From positions 4,756,001-4,820,000 of the forward strand of contig CM069607.1 of assembly GCA_035771175.1 (NCBI GenBank): DNA of 64,000 bases, written 5' to 3'. Below, in pieces: positions 51,501 through 60,764 of this stretch (the first letter of the stretch is position 1; every line of letters starts with the position of its first letter). Source of the stretch: Paratinospora sagittata. Lineage: Eukaryota; Streptophyta; Magnoliopsida; Ranunculales; Menispermaceae. A model generated the notes under the pieces. The model searched no databases, had not been told where the DNA came from, and saw only the letters and a program-made list of their open reading frames with translations. Both the position numbers and the translations under genes were made by a program.

Positions 51501-54500
51501 TTTGCATTTTAGTTTTCCTTTTCCAACAAATTTTTGTTTCTAATTAAAAGAAAATTCCTACCTCAGTAATGATCTATTTATTTCCATAGAATAAATACTT
51601 ATAGTGACTTTTTAAAGCAAAAGCTATGAAAATATCCTATTTGGCAACTTCAATTTTTGGCTAAAACAAATATGCAGCTTTGTCTTAATTTGGAGAAGCT
51701 AGGCCCTTCCTGCTTCTTTTCTAGCTTTTGCCATTAAAACTTTTCTTACCAACTTATCCTTATTTTACAAAATGACAAAATCAACATTTTTTTTATTATC
51801 TCTTTAATGTCTTAAATCAACTAGGGTAAAGTTGTCATTTAACTTAGAAGCACTTTTAAAAAATACTCTACCAAACAGTTCACAAATGCTTAGGCATCAA
51901 AATTTCAAAGTTCTACCAAACGAACTTATAAAAATTTCTCAATTGGCACTTTTTGAATAAGCATTCTGCATAAGTTACAAGCAGGCCCATTATGATGAAG
52001 GATAACAGTAAGTTATACAAGTGGAACAAAAGTATGAAGATATTTAGTAGTAAGAATATAATAAGAAACATAAAATAATATGAACAAATTCTTAAAAGTT
52101 TACTGGCGTAAATAAGCAATAGTGCAATACATTAAGAGCAAGTTGATGTGGCAATGTGATCATGTAAAACATGGCCAACTGCTATAGAAGAGCAAAAGTA
52201 AGATTGAAAAGGATCAGGATTTATTAGTTGTACAACAAGAAAAAGGAAGTAACCAACAAATAACATCCTACCATTGCGTAATATGGGCTAGGATAGATGT
52301 GTGTGGCCTTTACCTAGCATTGCAGAGAATTGTTTCCAAGACCTATAGGTCCTAGTGGAGCAACCTTTACCATGACACATAATCTTATTAGTTGTATGAT
52401 CTGTTTATTTATAATTAAAGGTCCCTGACTCCCTCAAAGCCTCCTTTTACCAAAAAAAAACAAAAACAAAAAAACATAGACTAATTCCTGCAGGCTGCAG
52501 CAAGGGTCTCAAACCTTATATGGAGCAATCATGAGTCATGACTATGAGAAACTTAATAAGAGGTTACTTAAAAGACAACAGCCATCAGAAATGTCCATTT
52601 CTATGTTAGCTTGATTCCACATTAACCTTTAACATTTGAGTTCACAAAAGATAAAAGCAAGCCAACAGGTGTATATTCCTTTCCTAACTCTGTAAAATCA
52701 ATTTTACAAATAGCTCTAAGTTTCCAAAAGCTTCTCTTTATATAAGGCCATGACAATGAAAGGAGAATATTGTTCAGAACCCAGAAAGTTAATTAAGAAA
52801 TTACACTACTCCCCAAAGCCACACTTACAATCATTCCTTGCTCCTGACTTACAGTAAAGATGTTATACCATAATATGTTCGTAAAAGGTTATAATAAGGT
52901 GCAATGGTGACTATGAAGACAACAATTAACAAGTTTAATAATTCTAATAAAACAGAGAGGCACTAACAGACACATGCAAGCAAAATAATTTGAATAATTG
53001 TATAGTTCTATAGGAGGATATGAAGCCTGTCCTTTAAATTTGATGCAAACATCATGTAGGAAAGAAAATCTTGATATAGGAGGATACAATTTAGACCAAG
53101 AGATCAGACCAACTGCTCACCTTGATTCACGAATGAAAAATGAATGCCTCGATGGAATGAGTCGCTCAGTCAAGCTGTTTTCTCTCACAGACATTATAAA
53201 ATCCATTTCCTCCAAGTCAAACTTAATGCTAGATAGCTGTTAGTGAAAGTAACAGTACAAGTGTCAGTGAAGTAATAGCAACATAGAGCATTGTTGAAGA
53301 AAAATCAAACTAGGAACAAACAGAGTACAACAAAGCCATAAACAACATGCAACCTTTTGCACCATCCAAATGAACTTGTTTATAGATAATTACTGTAAAA
53401 CAAGAAGCTACAGAACAATGAAGATGCATGCACTCCAACAGTTAGAAAGAACAATAAGAGGGAAAATTCTTGCTCACTTGTAGAAGCTATTTTTCCTAAC
53501 TTGAATAGTCTTGGCAAGAAACACAGCACATAAAAATAAATGAGAAAGTGGGGCAAAAATAAGCTGAAGAACTTTCTGTACAAAACTCAACTTACTAAGC
53601 CTTTTTGTAAAATTCTTTGAAGAGCCCAACCCAATGAACTTTGGCTACAATTGCACAAACTCTTCTTTTTAACTTCTACAATAATATTTTCTTTAAGTTT
53701 AAGGAGTTTCGAATAATAGTAGAATCCTAGAGGCATTACCATGAAGTAGAAAAATAGAAGAGAAAGGGCAGAAGAGATTTCAGGCCACTCTGTCGTTGCA
53801 GATAATTTGTAGAGCCCTATGAAGCTTGCAACCATTTCAAACATCTTTGGGAATTCAATTGGAAGCTGGTACATATAAAGCAAAGTAATGTTGAAACTTG
53901 CATACATTAAAAGAGATTTCCACCACCTACAAGCCCATGTAACAAGATTTATATTGGACAGGACCAAAAAGAAGTATAATAAGATTAAAACCATAACATA
54001 AAACACAAATTCCAAAGCACTAACCGGAAGAGACCCAAAAAGTTGCTTGTGAGGGACCAATCAACTAGTCCAACACAGCTACAAACAAAGAATGGTAGAG
54101 AAATCCAAGATGGATGACTTATCCCCACAACCAGTTGAACGGCAGGTAACAATAAGCAGCAAGCAACCCTGAGATGAGAACCTTTCATGTATCAAAACAA
54201 GAAAACAATCCAAAATCAGTTCAAAATTAAATATTCAACATACAAAGTATTCAGAGCAACAGAGGAAAAAATTCATGATGGCTTAATTCTGGCAGAAATC
54301 ATACTTCAACCAACTGATTTAGTTCTGAATGTGCATTAGATGTTTTATCATCTTAGATAACCTATAGAGTTTTTCTCTGAAATTAGGAGTTCACCTTGGA
54401 CACTCTTAAGGTGTCTACTGTCTGTTAGTGATAGCATGATATACATTGTTGAGCCTCTACCACATAGTTATAGGATTAGAGATCCCTGACGCAATGAATT

Positions 54501-57500
54501 GATTATTGGGTGATCTTGATTATCTTTTTCCTTCCTATTATTCTTCTATTGTTCTAGTTCTGCATCAATAATATTAAATTGGATGAAAAGATCAAAACAT
54601 TTGGAACTTCTCATCAAAGGTGTGTGTGATTTAAAATTCACAAATGAAATTTCTTCAATGGATATGGGTTTAATACTCTGATTTTCAGGCCAATAATGTT
54701 GAAAACCCTACTTAAGATGGGGTAATATAGAACTATAGCTGGAAAGGAACGGGCAAATTATGTAAGATGGACCTACTAAATTCAATAACAAGTGGGCCAC
54801 TGCTTGACCTTATTTTATTAAAGAGAATTAGAACATATAAGTGATGGTCACAAAGCCCAATAAGAATCAAATAGAAGGGCTCAAATACGAACTAGGTTAA
54901 CCAAAATAGTCAGGTTCATGTGGTGGCAAACACATTTAACTAAGAGTAAGGATGTTTAAGTATCTATGTTGCAACTTGCAACAGCAAGGCAAAATATACA
55001 TGGTTTTTAATATTCCAATTTCTAAAGCATGTGGTGCAATGCCTTTTGAATAATTAATATAAACATAAAGGTCGTTTAATCCTCTTCAGTGGTAGTAATT
55101 CAACAACTAGTTTCCTACTATAATCTTTGATGGATTATTAGGCAAGTAGATGATTTGAGAATTACACATGTTGTTATGCTTTAATGATTTTTTAAGGAAC
55201 TTTACACAAGTACTAATTAATAAATAAGTGCTATGAACTACCAAAAGGTATTTGATGAATCACTTAATGCATAATGAACATACCAATAGTCATCTTCTCT
55301 TTCTATCTTTTGTATGTCAAATGATTTCCTATATGCGAAAGTAGTATATGAAATAACATATTATCAGATTACATCATTGAATTTTAGAAGCAAGAGTTAC
55401 TCTTGCATGACTTAAGTGACAATATTTTCATGAATCTTTTAGTGCAAAAACTTTCTAGATTTCACATAGACTTGTATTCACAGCATATGGCATTCGGGAA
55501 AGTATGCATGGTCAAGCTCAGGTGCAAACGCCTAGAAGATCAGAATTGGAGTACACGGAATTTCAACTCAAAACACCAAGGGAAAATGTTGAACAATGAG
55601 AGAACCTCAAAACCTATACATGAGCTGCTAGTTTCCAACAATACATGAAAATTCTTTGTTCTTGTTCCCTCAAGTGTCAATATTGCTTGGTTTTTTAAAG
55701 GCTACGGCTTGTCTAGAACTTGATGTTTTGAGCTCCTAAGCCTACGGGGACATATTTTCTACTACATACACCACTATGGATGGAGCTAGCAAAAGAAGGG
55801 ATGGGATTCATGCATAACAAAGTAGCAGGTGAAGAATGACTTGTGGATGAAGCTAGCAGCCGAAGGGAGGCACAGAATAAGAGATAAGAGTAGTGGTCAT
55901 GGAAGAGCCATTCATTTATATCAAATAGACCATTACAATTGATAAATCGATTGAAAACTCATGCCAGACCACAGATAGCAAGCCAGTGCCAAAACTAAGA
56001 GGATTAGATGGCCAAGCCATAAGGAAAACGCAACAAGAGTACTTTTGAAATTCAGAACCTCTTGCCCCTAAGAATAAGACATCCTCGATGCTTTTTGTTT
56101 GGGTTTTATGTGGTGATCAAATAAAAGAACTCCAAAGATAAAATGCACACAATATCAAAGGATAATGAATATGATTTGGGCACCTAGGTTAGAGGATATC
56201 AGAATCTTCTTGGTCCCCAACTTACAGGCAAAATGGGTGGATATCAATCATGGTAATCAATTCAAATTTGGAGGTGTTTTAAATGTATCAGTATTAACCG
56301 CATAATTGATGAGGTCATCAAAGCCACTATAAGACATAGAGGCATGCTATGCTTAGAATGAACAAAAGGAAATGAATTATGGAGGGAAAATTGGGTAAAA
56401 TAAGCCCGTTAAGTTGAACCCAATTCCTTGCTTCAAGGCCTCCAAATCTCCGGAGATCACTTTTTTTGAGGTTGTTGGTAAGTAGAAGGCACCTCGTTAA
56501 CTAGAAGGAAGATATGGACAATTAACCAACTATGCACCCTTAAGAAGGGCTAGTAACCCTTAAGGGGGGCTTGCAAAGTAACAAATCCTTTAATAAGGAA
56601 ACATGTGAATTAAATTCCTAGTATGCTAGCATCTAAATAATTTCAAGACAATGCAATATATTTCACACCAAATGTTATTACTGGGGTATTATGGATGGAC
56701 TTCCTTGTCAGTCGGGCTAGCAGAGTCAATGAAGTTGAAGCGGAGCAATGGTTTCAAGGCGCCACGGCGATTTGCCCTATCTAGGTGAGACATGGCCTGG
56801 GAGAGGCCTAGAATGGTGCCTAAGCAATTTAAAGAATATTATTTATAGGTCCTTGGATGATTAATTTGTTATTTATAGGTCCCCAGATAATTCATACACA
56901 GAATTATCTATATCTAACTACTTTCCACAATGAATGTCGAATTGTCATAAAATGATCAAAAAACGCTTCGTATCAATTAAAATCACATCCAAAATTTTAT
57001 AAGCATCTTTTTTTCAATCACATGAAAGATTCAAAAGTTGGAAAAAAAAGGAGCAATAAAATAGAAGAATAAAAATATAAATTAATAGCTCTTAAAAACT
57101 AATGGAACTTACAAGTTACAACTACAAAAATAATAAATAAATAAATAAATAATCAGATACATAAAAAGAACTATCAAACGCTTAAAAAATAATTTCTATT
57201 TTGAAAGGCAAAGTCATAACGAAAAGAAATAATTCAGAAGACCATTTCTACACAAAGAAATTCACAATAAAACACCTTAATAGCTATAAAACACTTTAAC
57301 AATTGAACAAATTAGTAGAGGCATTCCTTCAAAAATTTTGAGACCTCTTCTTGGCTTGCTGGTAATAGAATGCTTCATTGACCACATGTAGGGGAAAGAC
57401 TGTGCATGGTGTCCCTTAGAGATAGCAAGATGGTATTTATCAGTTATGGCAATAAGTGAAAGATTAAAAAAAGGCTTCCCTACAGAACCTTAAAAGAGGC

Positions 57501-58225
57501 CACAAAGTTACAGATCTTTTAGAAAAGGAAAAATCCACACTGAAATTCATAGTATGTACATGATATTATTCCCAAACATTAGAGCCACCCTGCAATACAT
57601 ACATGAAGATCCTGAAGTGAAACCTCCTTATAATTCTACTTGCTCAAGAATTTCAGAGGCATAAACTTTTAAATACAAAAACTTATGTCTCACAATTCAC
57701 AAAAATTTAGAAATTTTTTGAAGCATAGCAATTCCAATAAATTGGTAACTTCTGAAAGAAATCCACAAGATATCACGATAGAAAAAAAATGAATTTAACC
57801 TCAAATATAGCAATTGTTAGTTTAAAACATACCTAGATGCTCAACAGCTGATGAAAGTTGTAGCCAAAAGCGACCTTGAAATGCATTTAGACAAAAGCTA
57901 CCCCAGTAAAGATCGACAAAAGCAACAAAAGCCACCAGTAGTTGTATGACCAAAAAATAAATTATAGAAGGATATCTCCAGGGCTGGACTCTGCAAAACA
58001 AGTCTCAAATTAGCATGGAGAAAGCCATTTCACTAACAAGATAAAACTTCAACATAAGGTTTTACCTCACTAATCCAACCAGCTCCGCCCACCAAGCAGA
58101 TTCTATAATCGACTTTTCCCCCTTGATAAAACAAGCAATATGAAAGATGCCATATGATAGGCTGGCAAGTAGGGAAAAAATAATAATATGCCATGCTAAC
58201 CAAGGTCTTCTCCGAACAAGAACTC
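19284..58225 (-). CDS. PIEZO: Plant Piezo-type mechanosensitive cation channel (first coding exon not found)
   Basis: Exons in transcript order: 58225-58066, 57990-57833, 54181-54025, 53926-53740, 53236-53121, 50691-50607, 38470-38255, 38158-37981, 35897-35769, 32829-32656, 32461-32225, 31677-30127, 29592-27086, 24981-24586, 23189-23031, 20594-20097, 19987-19837, 19747-19603 and 19419-19284. Every junction keeps phase, giving about 2,445 codons; the family is near 2,460-2,500. Piezo is a many-pass membrane channel opened by membrane tension; plant members act in root tips and at vacuolar membranes. Hydrophobic segments run throughout. The largest exon carries a charged coiled-coil stretch ([14 protein letters not shown] onward). 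The extracellular cap begins near [19 protein letters not shown], and the C-terminus has [20 protein letters not shown] and then [10 protein letters not shown] to [12 protein letters not shown]. The first exon of about 48 residues was not located. Introns hold many transposons, yet no exon is broken. Confidence 0.95.
20644..21102. mobile_element. hAT-like non-autonomous element with 8-bp target duplication
   Basis: The element starts CAGTGTTTTCACGGCG and ends CGCCTTGAAAACACTG, which are inverted repeats. It is flanked by perfect 8-bp direct repeats gaacaaac (20636-20643 and 21103-21110), the hallmark of hAT insertion. At 459 bp it has no transposase. Both ends contain short GC-rich palindromic blocks (taggcg repeats) while the middle is AT-rich. 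It lies in a Piezo intron. A diverged relative starts at 56746. Confidence 0.92.
21395..21745. repeat. Two diverged tandem repeats in a Piezo intron
   Basis: A block of about 170 bases occurs twice. Both copies share catgatactgcaaaact, a caccccat-gagaggc stretch and an accactaggtt-like start; the second copy begins near 21590. On the - strand the second copy lies in a 122-codon open frame of unknown kind. The rest of this intron (21111-21394 and 21746-23030) shows no recognised gene. Confidence 0.5.
23443..23479. repeat. (CA)n(TA)n compound microsatellite
   Basis: About eleven CA units pass straight into a TA run, inside a Piezo intron. No function is suggested by the sequence. Confidence 0.95.
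25031..25615 (+). mobile_element. RTE-type LINE 3' fragment with internal tandem duplication
   Basis: The right end reads gtgtaattaggaaaaggctt and then tgttgagttgag. This is the typical tail of plant RTE-clade LINEs, as I remember it, after a region translating to GRRRGRP-like residues from the end of the reverse transcriptase. The sequence occurs twice in tandem: copy 1 starts at 25031 and copy 2 at 25289, about 258 bp apart and over 90 percent identical by eye. Only the second copy carries the tail. A similar tail motif (attgggataaggctttattg) appears near 24397-24416. Confidence 0.5.
25742..26480. mobile_element. Non-autonomous TIR element in a Piezo intron
   Basis: The left end (gtaggagagtgcatgg) and the reverse complement of the right end (ctaggggtgttcatgg) are imperfect inverted repeats. 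Both sides carry ttatga (25736-25741 and 26481-26486), a likely target duplication. The interior is AT-rich, with repeated caaacca and ttggttt motifs and no long frame. A SINE lies inside it. The superfamily is not settled. Confidence 0.6.
26061..26277 (-). mobile_element. tRNA-derived SINE nested in a TIR element
   Basis: Read on the - strand, it starts ggagttgatgcaattggtaa. An A-box-like tggtaaagagg and a B-box ggttcaactc lie about 35 bases apart, as in tRNA-type RNA polymerase III promoters. It ends in an A-tail seen as a T run at 26059-26083 on the + strand. The length of about 217 bp suits plant SINEs. No clear target duplication was found. Confidence 0.65.
29683..29722. repeat. (TA)n microsatellite
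   Basis: A TA run of about 40 bases lies in the short Piezo intron (29593-30126) between the two largest exons. Confidence 0.95.
33340..34358 (+). mobile_element. 5'-truncated L1-type LINE fragment (zinc-finger RVT end)
   Basis: On the + strand the translation gives FWEDVWCG, then [19 protein letters not shown], then [10 protein letters not shown]...[21 protein letters not shown] residues. This is the zf-RVT segment found at the C-terminus of plant LINE ORF2, with the pattern C-x2-C then H and C. A stop precedes FWED. The copy ends with a short A-rich tail (caaaaaaataaaaaaa) near 34339-34357. It lies in a Piezo intron on the strand opposite the gene. Only the last part of ORF2 is present, as expected for truncated reverse transcription. 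Confidence 0.8.
34850..35029 (+). mobile_element. Possible retroposon 3' tail
   Basis: The stretch ends ttactaaatcaatataagtt, then tttctgctc and an A-rich run (about 35009-35029). That is the usual look of a plant LINE 3' untranslated end with poly-A. No protein was recognised upstream, so this is tentative. Confidence 0.3.
36517..36556. repeat. (TA)n microsatellite
   Basis: A TA run of about 40 bases lies in the Piezo intron between 35898 and 37980. It is preceded by a T-rich stretch and cttttcaacaaaac, which may be the edge of an old retroposon. Confidence 0.9.
37364..37710. mobile_element. hAT-like MITE with perfect 8-bp target duplication
   Basis: The ends are inverted repeats: CTATGTTACC on the left and GGTAACATAG on the right. 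Both are flanked by gcatctgg (37356-37363 and 37711-37718), a perfect 8-bp target duplication. Inside each end lies a partly inverted GC-rich arm (ggtgtcggatacggg and tgttggacacgggg). The element is 347 bp with no coding capacity. The end sequence is like a MITE family common in eudicots that starts CTATGTTGC and then CGGACTC, as I remember it. It is unrelated to the hAT element at 20644. Confidence 0.9.
39824..45058 (-). mobile_element. Degenerate L1-type LINE in the 12-kb Piezo intron
   Basis: The order on the - strand fits a plant L1 element. An ORF1-like part (45058-43740, with [12 protein letters not shown] and later a basic [13 protein letters not shown]) comes first. An endonuclease follows (43430-42810, with GGILVAWD and [11 protein letters not shown]). 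Then the reverse transcriptase (about 42310-41010, with [33 protein letters not shown] and the catalytic YADD box). Last comes the zf-RVT tail (41006-39940). An A-tail reads as a T run at 39824-39835. Frames are broken at many points by shifts and stops, so it is dead. The 5' end abuts a truncated Copia element at about 45058. No target duplication was found. Confidence 0.9.
47638..47894 (-). repeat. 129-bp tandem duplication inside Copia A pol
   Basis: Units 47638-47765 and 47767-47894 are nearly identical by eye (one clear difference in a short A/G run). They encode the same pre-integrase stretch twice, with [12 protein letters not shown] in both. The period of 129 is a multiple of three, so the frame is kept across the junction. 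Such a high identity points to a recent slip or unequal exchange. Confidence 0.92.
49793..49804 (-). other. Primer-binding site of Copia A
   Basis: On the - strand TGGTATCAGAGC lies directly after the 5' LTR, complementary to the 3' end of initiator tRNA-Met, the usual primer of plant Copia elements. Confidence 0.95.
49805..50131 (-). repeat. 5' LTR of Copia A
   Basis: On the - strand the LTR begins TGTTGTGGAG and ends ATTTAACA, so it has the normal TGTT...AACA ends, and it borders the primer-binding site. Its first half contains several near-perfect repeats of aaaggaaataaatc. The flanking bases outside are gtatg. No partner LTR exists at the other end. Confidence 0.88.
52270..52379 (-). mobile_element. 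Diverged Au-like SINE fragment
   Basis: The - strand reads ...ggtaaaggttgctccactag, then ggtcttggaaacaattctct, then gctaggtaaaggcc. As I remember it, this follows the tRNA-related and central part of the widespread plant Au SINE. The B-box region is decayed and no tail or target duplication is visible. It lies in a Piezo intron. Confidence 0.45.
54426..54490 (+). mobile_element. Fragment related to the TRIM-like elements
   Basis: The stretch tgttagtgatagcatgatat and then acattgttgagcc matches the left end of element A (tgttgatgatagcttgatat, then gtattgttaggcc). No primer-binding site follows, so it is a decayed or solo repeat in a Piezo intron. Confidence 0.45.
56746..57005 (+). mobile_element. 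Diverged, partial relative of the hAT-like element at 20644
   Basis: It begins caatggtttcaaggcgccac and shares ggcgatttgccct, the ataggtcc motif, tatctaact and gtcataaaatgatcaaaaa-like blocks with the element at 20644. The right inverted repeat was not found, so the copy is truncated or has diverged beyond recognition. Confidence 0.6.
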
Positions 58226-60380
58226 CTATTCAATACGATCAACAAAGTAGTGTGATTAAATGCAAAGACCAATTGCAACCACTCAAACAATAAAAAACAA
58301 AAACCCAATCCGAACTACATATGCAAAATTGGATGGCATAAACCAAGCAAAAAGAATTGAAATATTGAACCTACAAAATAAGTTAAAAGGGTGTTTTCCT
58401 TCAATTCATAGGTTGTTAAAAGGGTGTTTTCCTTCAATTCATAGGTTCAGGATCTGTTCAACTTAAAACAAAATATTTTCAACTTTGGATCTTTACAAAA
58501 GATATCAATTCCATCTTTAAGAAAAAAAAAGTATGTTACCGCAATGCACCATACCAAAAATAAGCCAAGTAAAAGGTAACTTAAAAGGAAAAAAAAAAAG
58601 TAAATCTGATTGTGAGTTGACTAATAGCCTTGGAACAAATGTTAAGATTCCATCATCCAGTCCCAAACTTAATTTTAATTCCAATTCCCAACAGCTTAGA
58701 CTCAGTAGGATCACCAGAATACATTGTACAAAATGAGTAGTTGGGACATGTCTTAATGATATGTAGTTTAAGAATTATTTGTAAGAGTGGCAGAGAAACC
58801 CTAAATTGAGCATCAATTATAAGTCAACTGGAAAATTGATATCGTCAAAAGGAAAGGGGAGAGAGAGAGACGAAGAGAGAAAGAGAGGGAAGGAGGAAGA
58901 GAGTGAGTGATTGGCCAACATTCATATATCATTAATGAAACAAGATTTTTCAACCTATTGTTTTTTCAAGGAAAATTCACCTATGTTAAGCTTACTTGCA
59001 CAACATTACACACAGCCAATCCCAAGCTCAAATGAAGGGAGGAGGATTGTATTAGATAGTTGACAACCATCATAAAGCTTTGTCAAATCAATGATGATAC
59101 ATATCTACTAAATGGAGGAAGTGGATTCATATAGCAAGCCTACGCAATTGGGAAAAGATTTTATTTTCTTAAATTGTATATTTTTTCAAGGCCATTAGAT
59201 GTGTCAATTAGGAAGAATGATGTATTTAAAATTACCGACAATGAAAGACAAAGAAGAAGACTTAAAATGACATGGATAGGGATAATTAAAATTAAAAAAA
59301 GAGCAATGTAACTATAGACTTAGCGCTTGATAGAGCAAAGTGGAGGAAGTTGATTTATATAATCAACCCCATATAATTGAGATAAGGTTTTGTTGAGTTA
59401 AGTTGAATATATGTTTTTCAAGGACTTTATGGATCAATTTGTGATCTCGTGACCAATGTCATAGAAAATATAACTACATGGATATTTTTGGTGTCTAACA
59501 GGATTTGGTCCCTAAAAGTTTATTTGAAGGTTTTAGTCCTTAGATTGAATTGACTAAACTTAGCTCACAAGAAAATTATAAAATTCTCTAAACTACCATA
59601 ACGTCTAATCATTCATAAAAAAAAAAGAACATATGAACATTCAATTATTAATTTTCCCAATGATATAACGCCAATCAAAGGACTTAAACCAATCAAGTTA
59701 AAATTTGAGGAGCCAAAAGGTCCAAAACCTAATTTCTTATATATAACATGGACTAGAGGAAAAAAATATCCTACCTACTTAGTGCGAAAGTGCTCAAAAA
59801 TTGCATGAGGACACTAACTAGTTTGGGAGACCGCATATATGCGTAGATATCCTTATTGTCCTCCAAGCATTTCTCCAACTAGCTATCCTTATTGTCCACT
59901 AAGCACTTTCCATCATCATTCGTCATTTGTCATATTTTATTGAGTGTGATGTCATCCCCAATGTTAATGCCTATAGATTATTTTTCAATGATCAACCCAA
60001 TGACCTAGATCTTTATCTTCTTCTTTTTTTTCTTTTTTTTTTTAAAGAAATGAGCTAGATCTTTATTATACCTCTTCTCTTGTTAGAACCTTCTATGAGA
60101 GTGATCTCCTCACCTATCATAAAACTTGTAGGAGCTACGCCCTTAATCTACGCCATTTTAACCATGACAACCCCCATACCCTCATGTGCCTCATCGTCAT
60201 TATTTGTAACCACGCCCTTGATTGTACCACTTGTGTTGTTTGCCATTTATTCATGCTTTTGCTACATGGATACAACATTAATGGCAATAATCATGGTTTA
60301 TTTTCTAATGGCTAACTCAGTCTAACATACCTAACACGGTAAGGCCCGTCAAACTACCAAGCTTCTCTTCTTTTTTTTTT
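58226..60380. other. Region upstream of the first resolved Piezo exon
   Basis: No exon that could encode the missing N-terminus of about 48 residues was found here. A tandem repeat of ttaaaagggtgttttccttc occurs at about 58382-58443. A purine-rich tract (58858-58917) reads as CT-rich on the - strand, like a plant 5' leader. Two retroposon tails lie at 59095-59170 and 59245-59407. The rest is AT-rich and unrecognised. Confidence 0.4.
59245..59407 (+). mobile_element. RTE-type LINE 3' end
   Basis: The translation starts with RRRLKMTWIG, the usual end of plant RTE reverse transcriptases. It is followed by gatagagcaaagtggaggaa, then atcaaccccatataattgag and a tgttgagttaag tail. This is the common 3' end of the clade as I remember it. 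A second tail (aaatggaggaagtggattca, then caattgggaaaagatt) lies at 59095-59170. Stops make it inactive. Confidence 0.65.
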
Positions 60381-60764
60381 TGAAACGAAACTAGAGAATA
60401 TTGCATTATAAACTGTTGAATTTAGAGAAGAAAATAATTCTCATATATCTTTTCATGATCACTGTACAGTCTGAATATATAATGGAAGGAAGAAACATTC
60501 CTTTCACTATATTTGGTAACAAGATATTAATTACTAAAAATCAGGAAACTAGTAAAATAGGAAACAAACTAATAGAGATATCAGGAATTTCCAGAATCTC
60601 TTTATTCCTAAATTAATGTAGACAACTAGTAAAGGAAACTGATTGTTGCAGTTGTATCCCTGAAAATCAGCAGCTGTAAGCAGCTGTATCCCTGAAAATC
60701 AGCAGCTGTATCCCTGAAAATCAGCAGCTGTATTCCTGAAAATCAGGGATTAGGTATTTCAACA
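60381..60764 (-). repeat. 3' LTR of Copia B
   Basis: On the - strand the LTR starts TGTTGAAATACC right after the purine tract TTGAGGGGGAG and ends TAGTTTCGTTTCA. The 384 bases include about four tandem units of ccctgaaaatcagcagctgta (60658-60745), probably in the U3 promoter part. A T run lies outside its left end. Confidence 0.85.

Noticed and set aside
51600..51930. AT-rich block with agcaaaagctat and ctaccaaacg motifs, resembling a hAT-like MITE
   Set aside because: No convincing inverted ends or target duplication could be placed.
58517..58714. Hydrophobic - strand frame upstream of the first Piezo exon, considered as the missing exon 1
   Set aside because: It has no in-frame ATG at a sensible place and does not resemble known Piezo N-termini, although a possible donor and phase exist.
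60080..60325. 81-codon + strand hydrophobic frame
   Set aside because: It has no match to any family I know, and its neighbours are repeats and spacer; probably chance.
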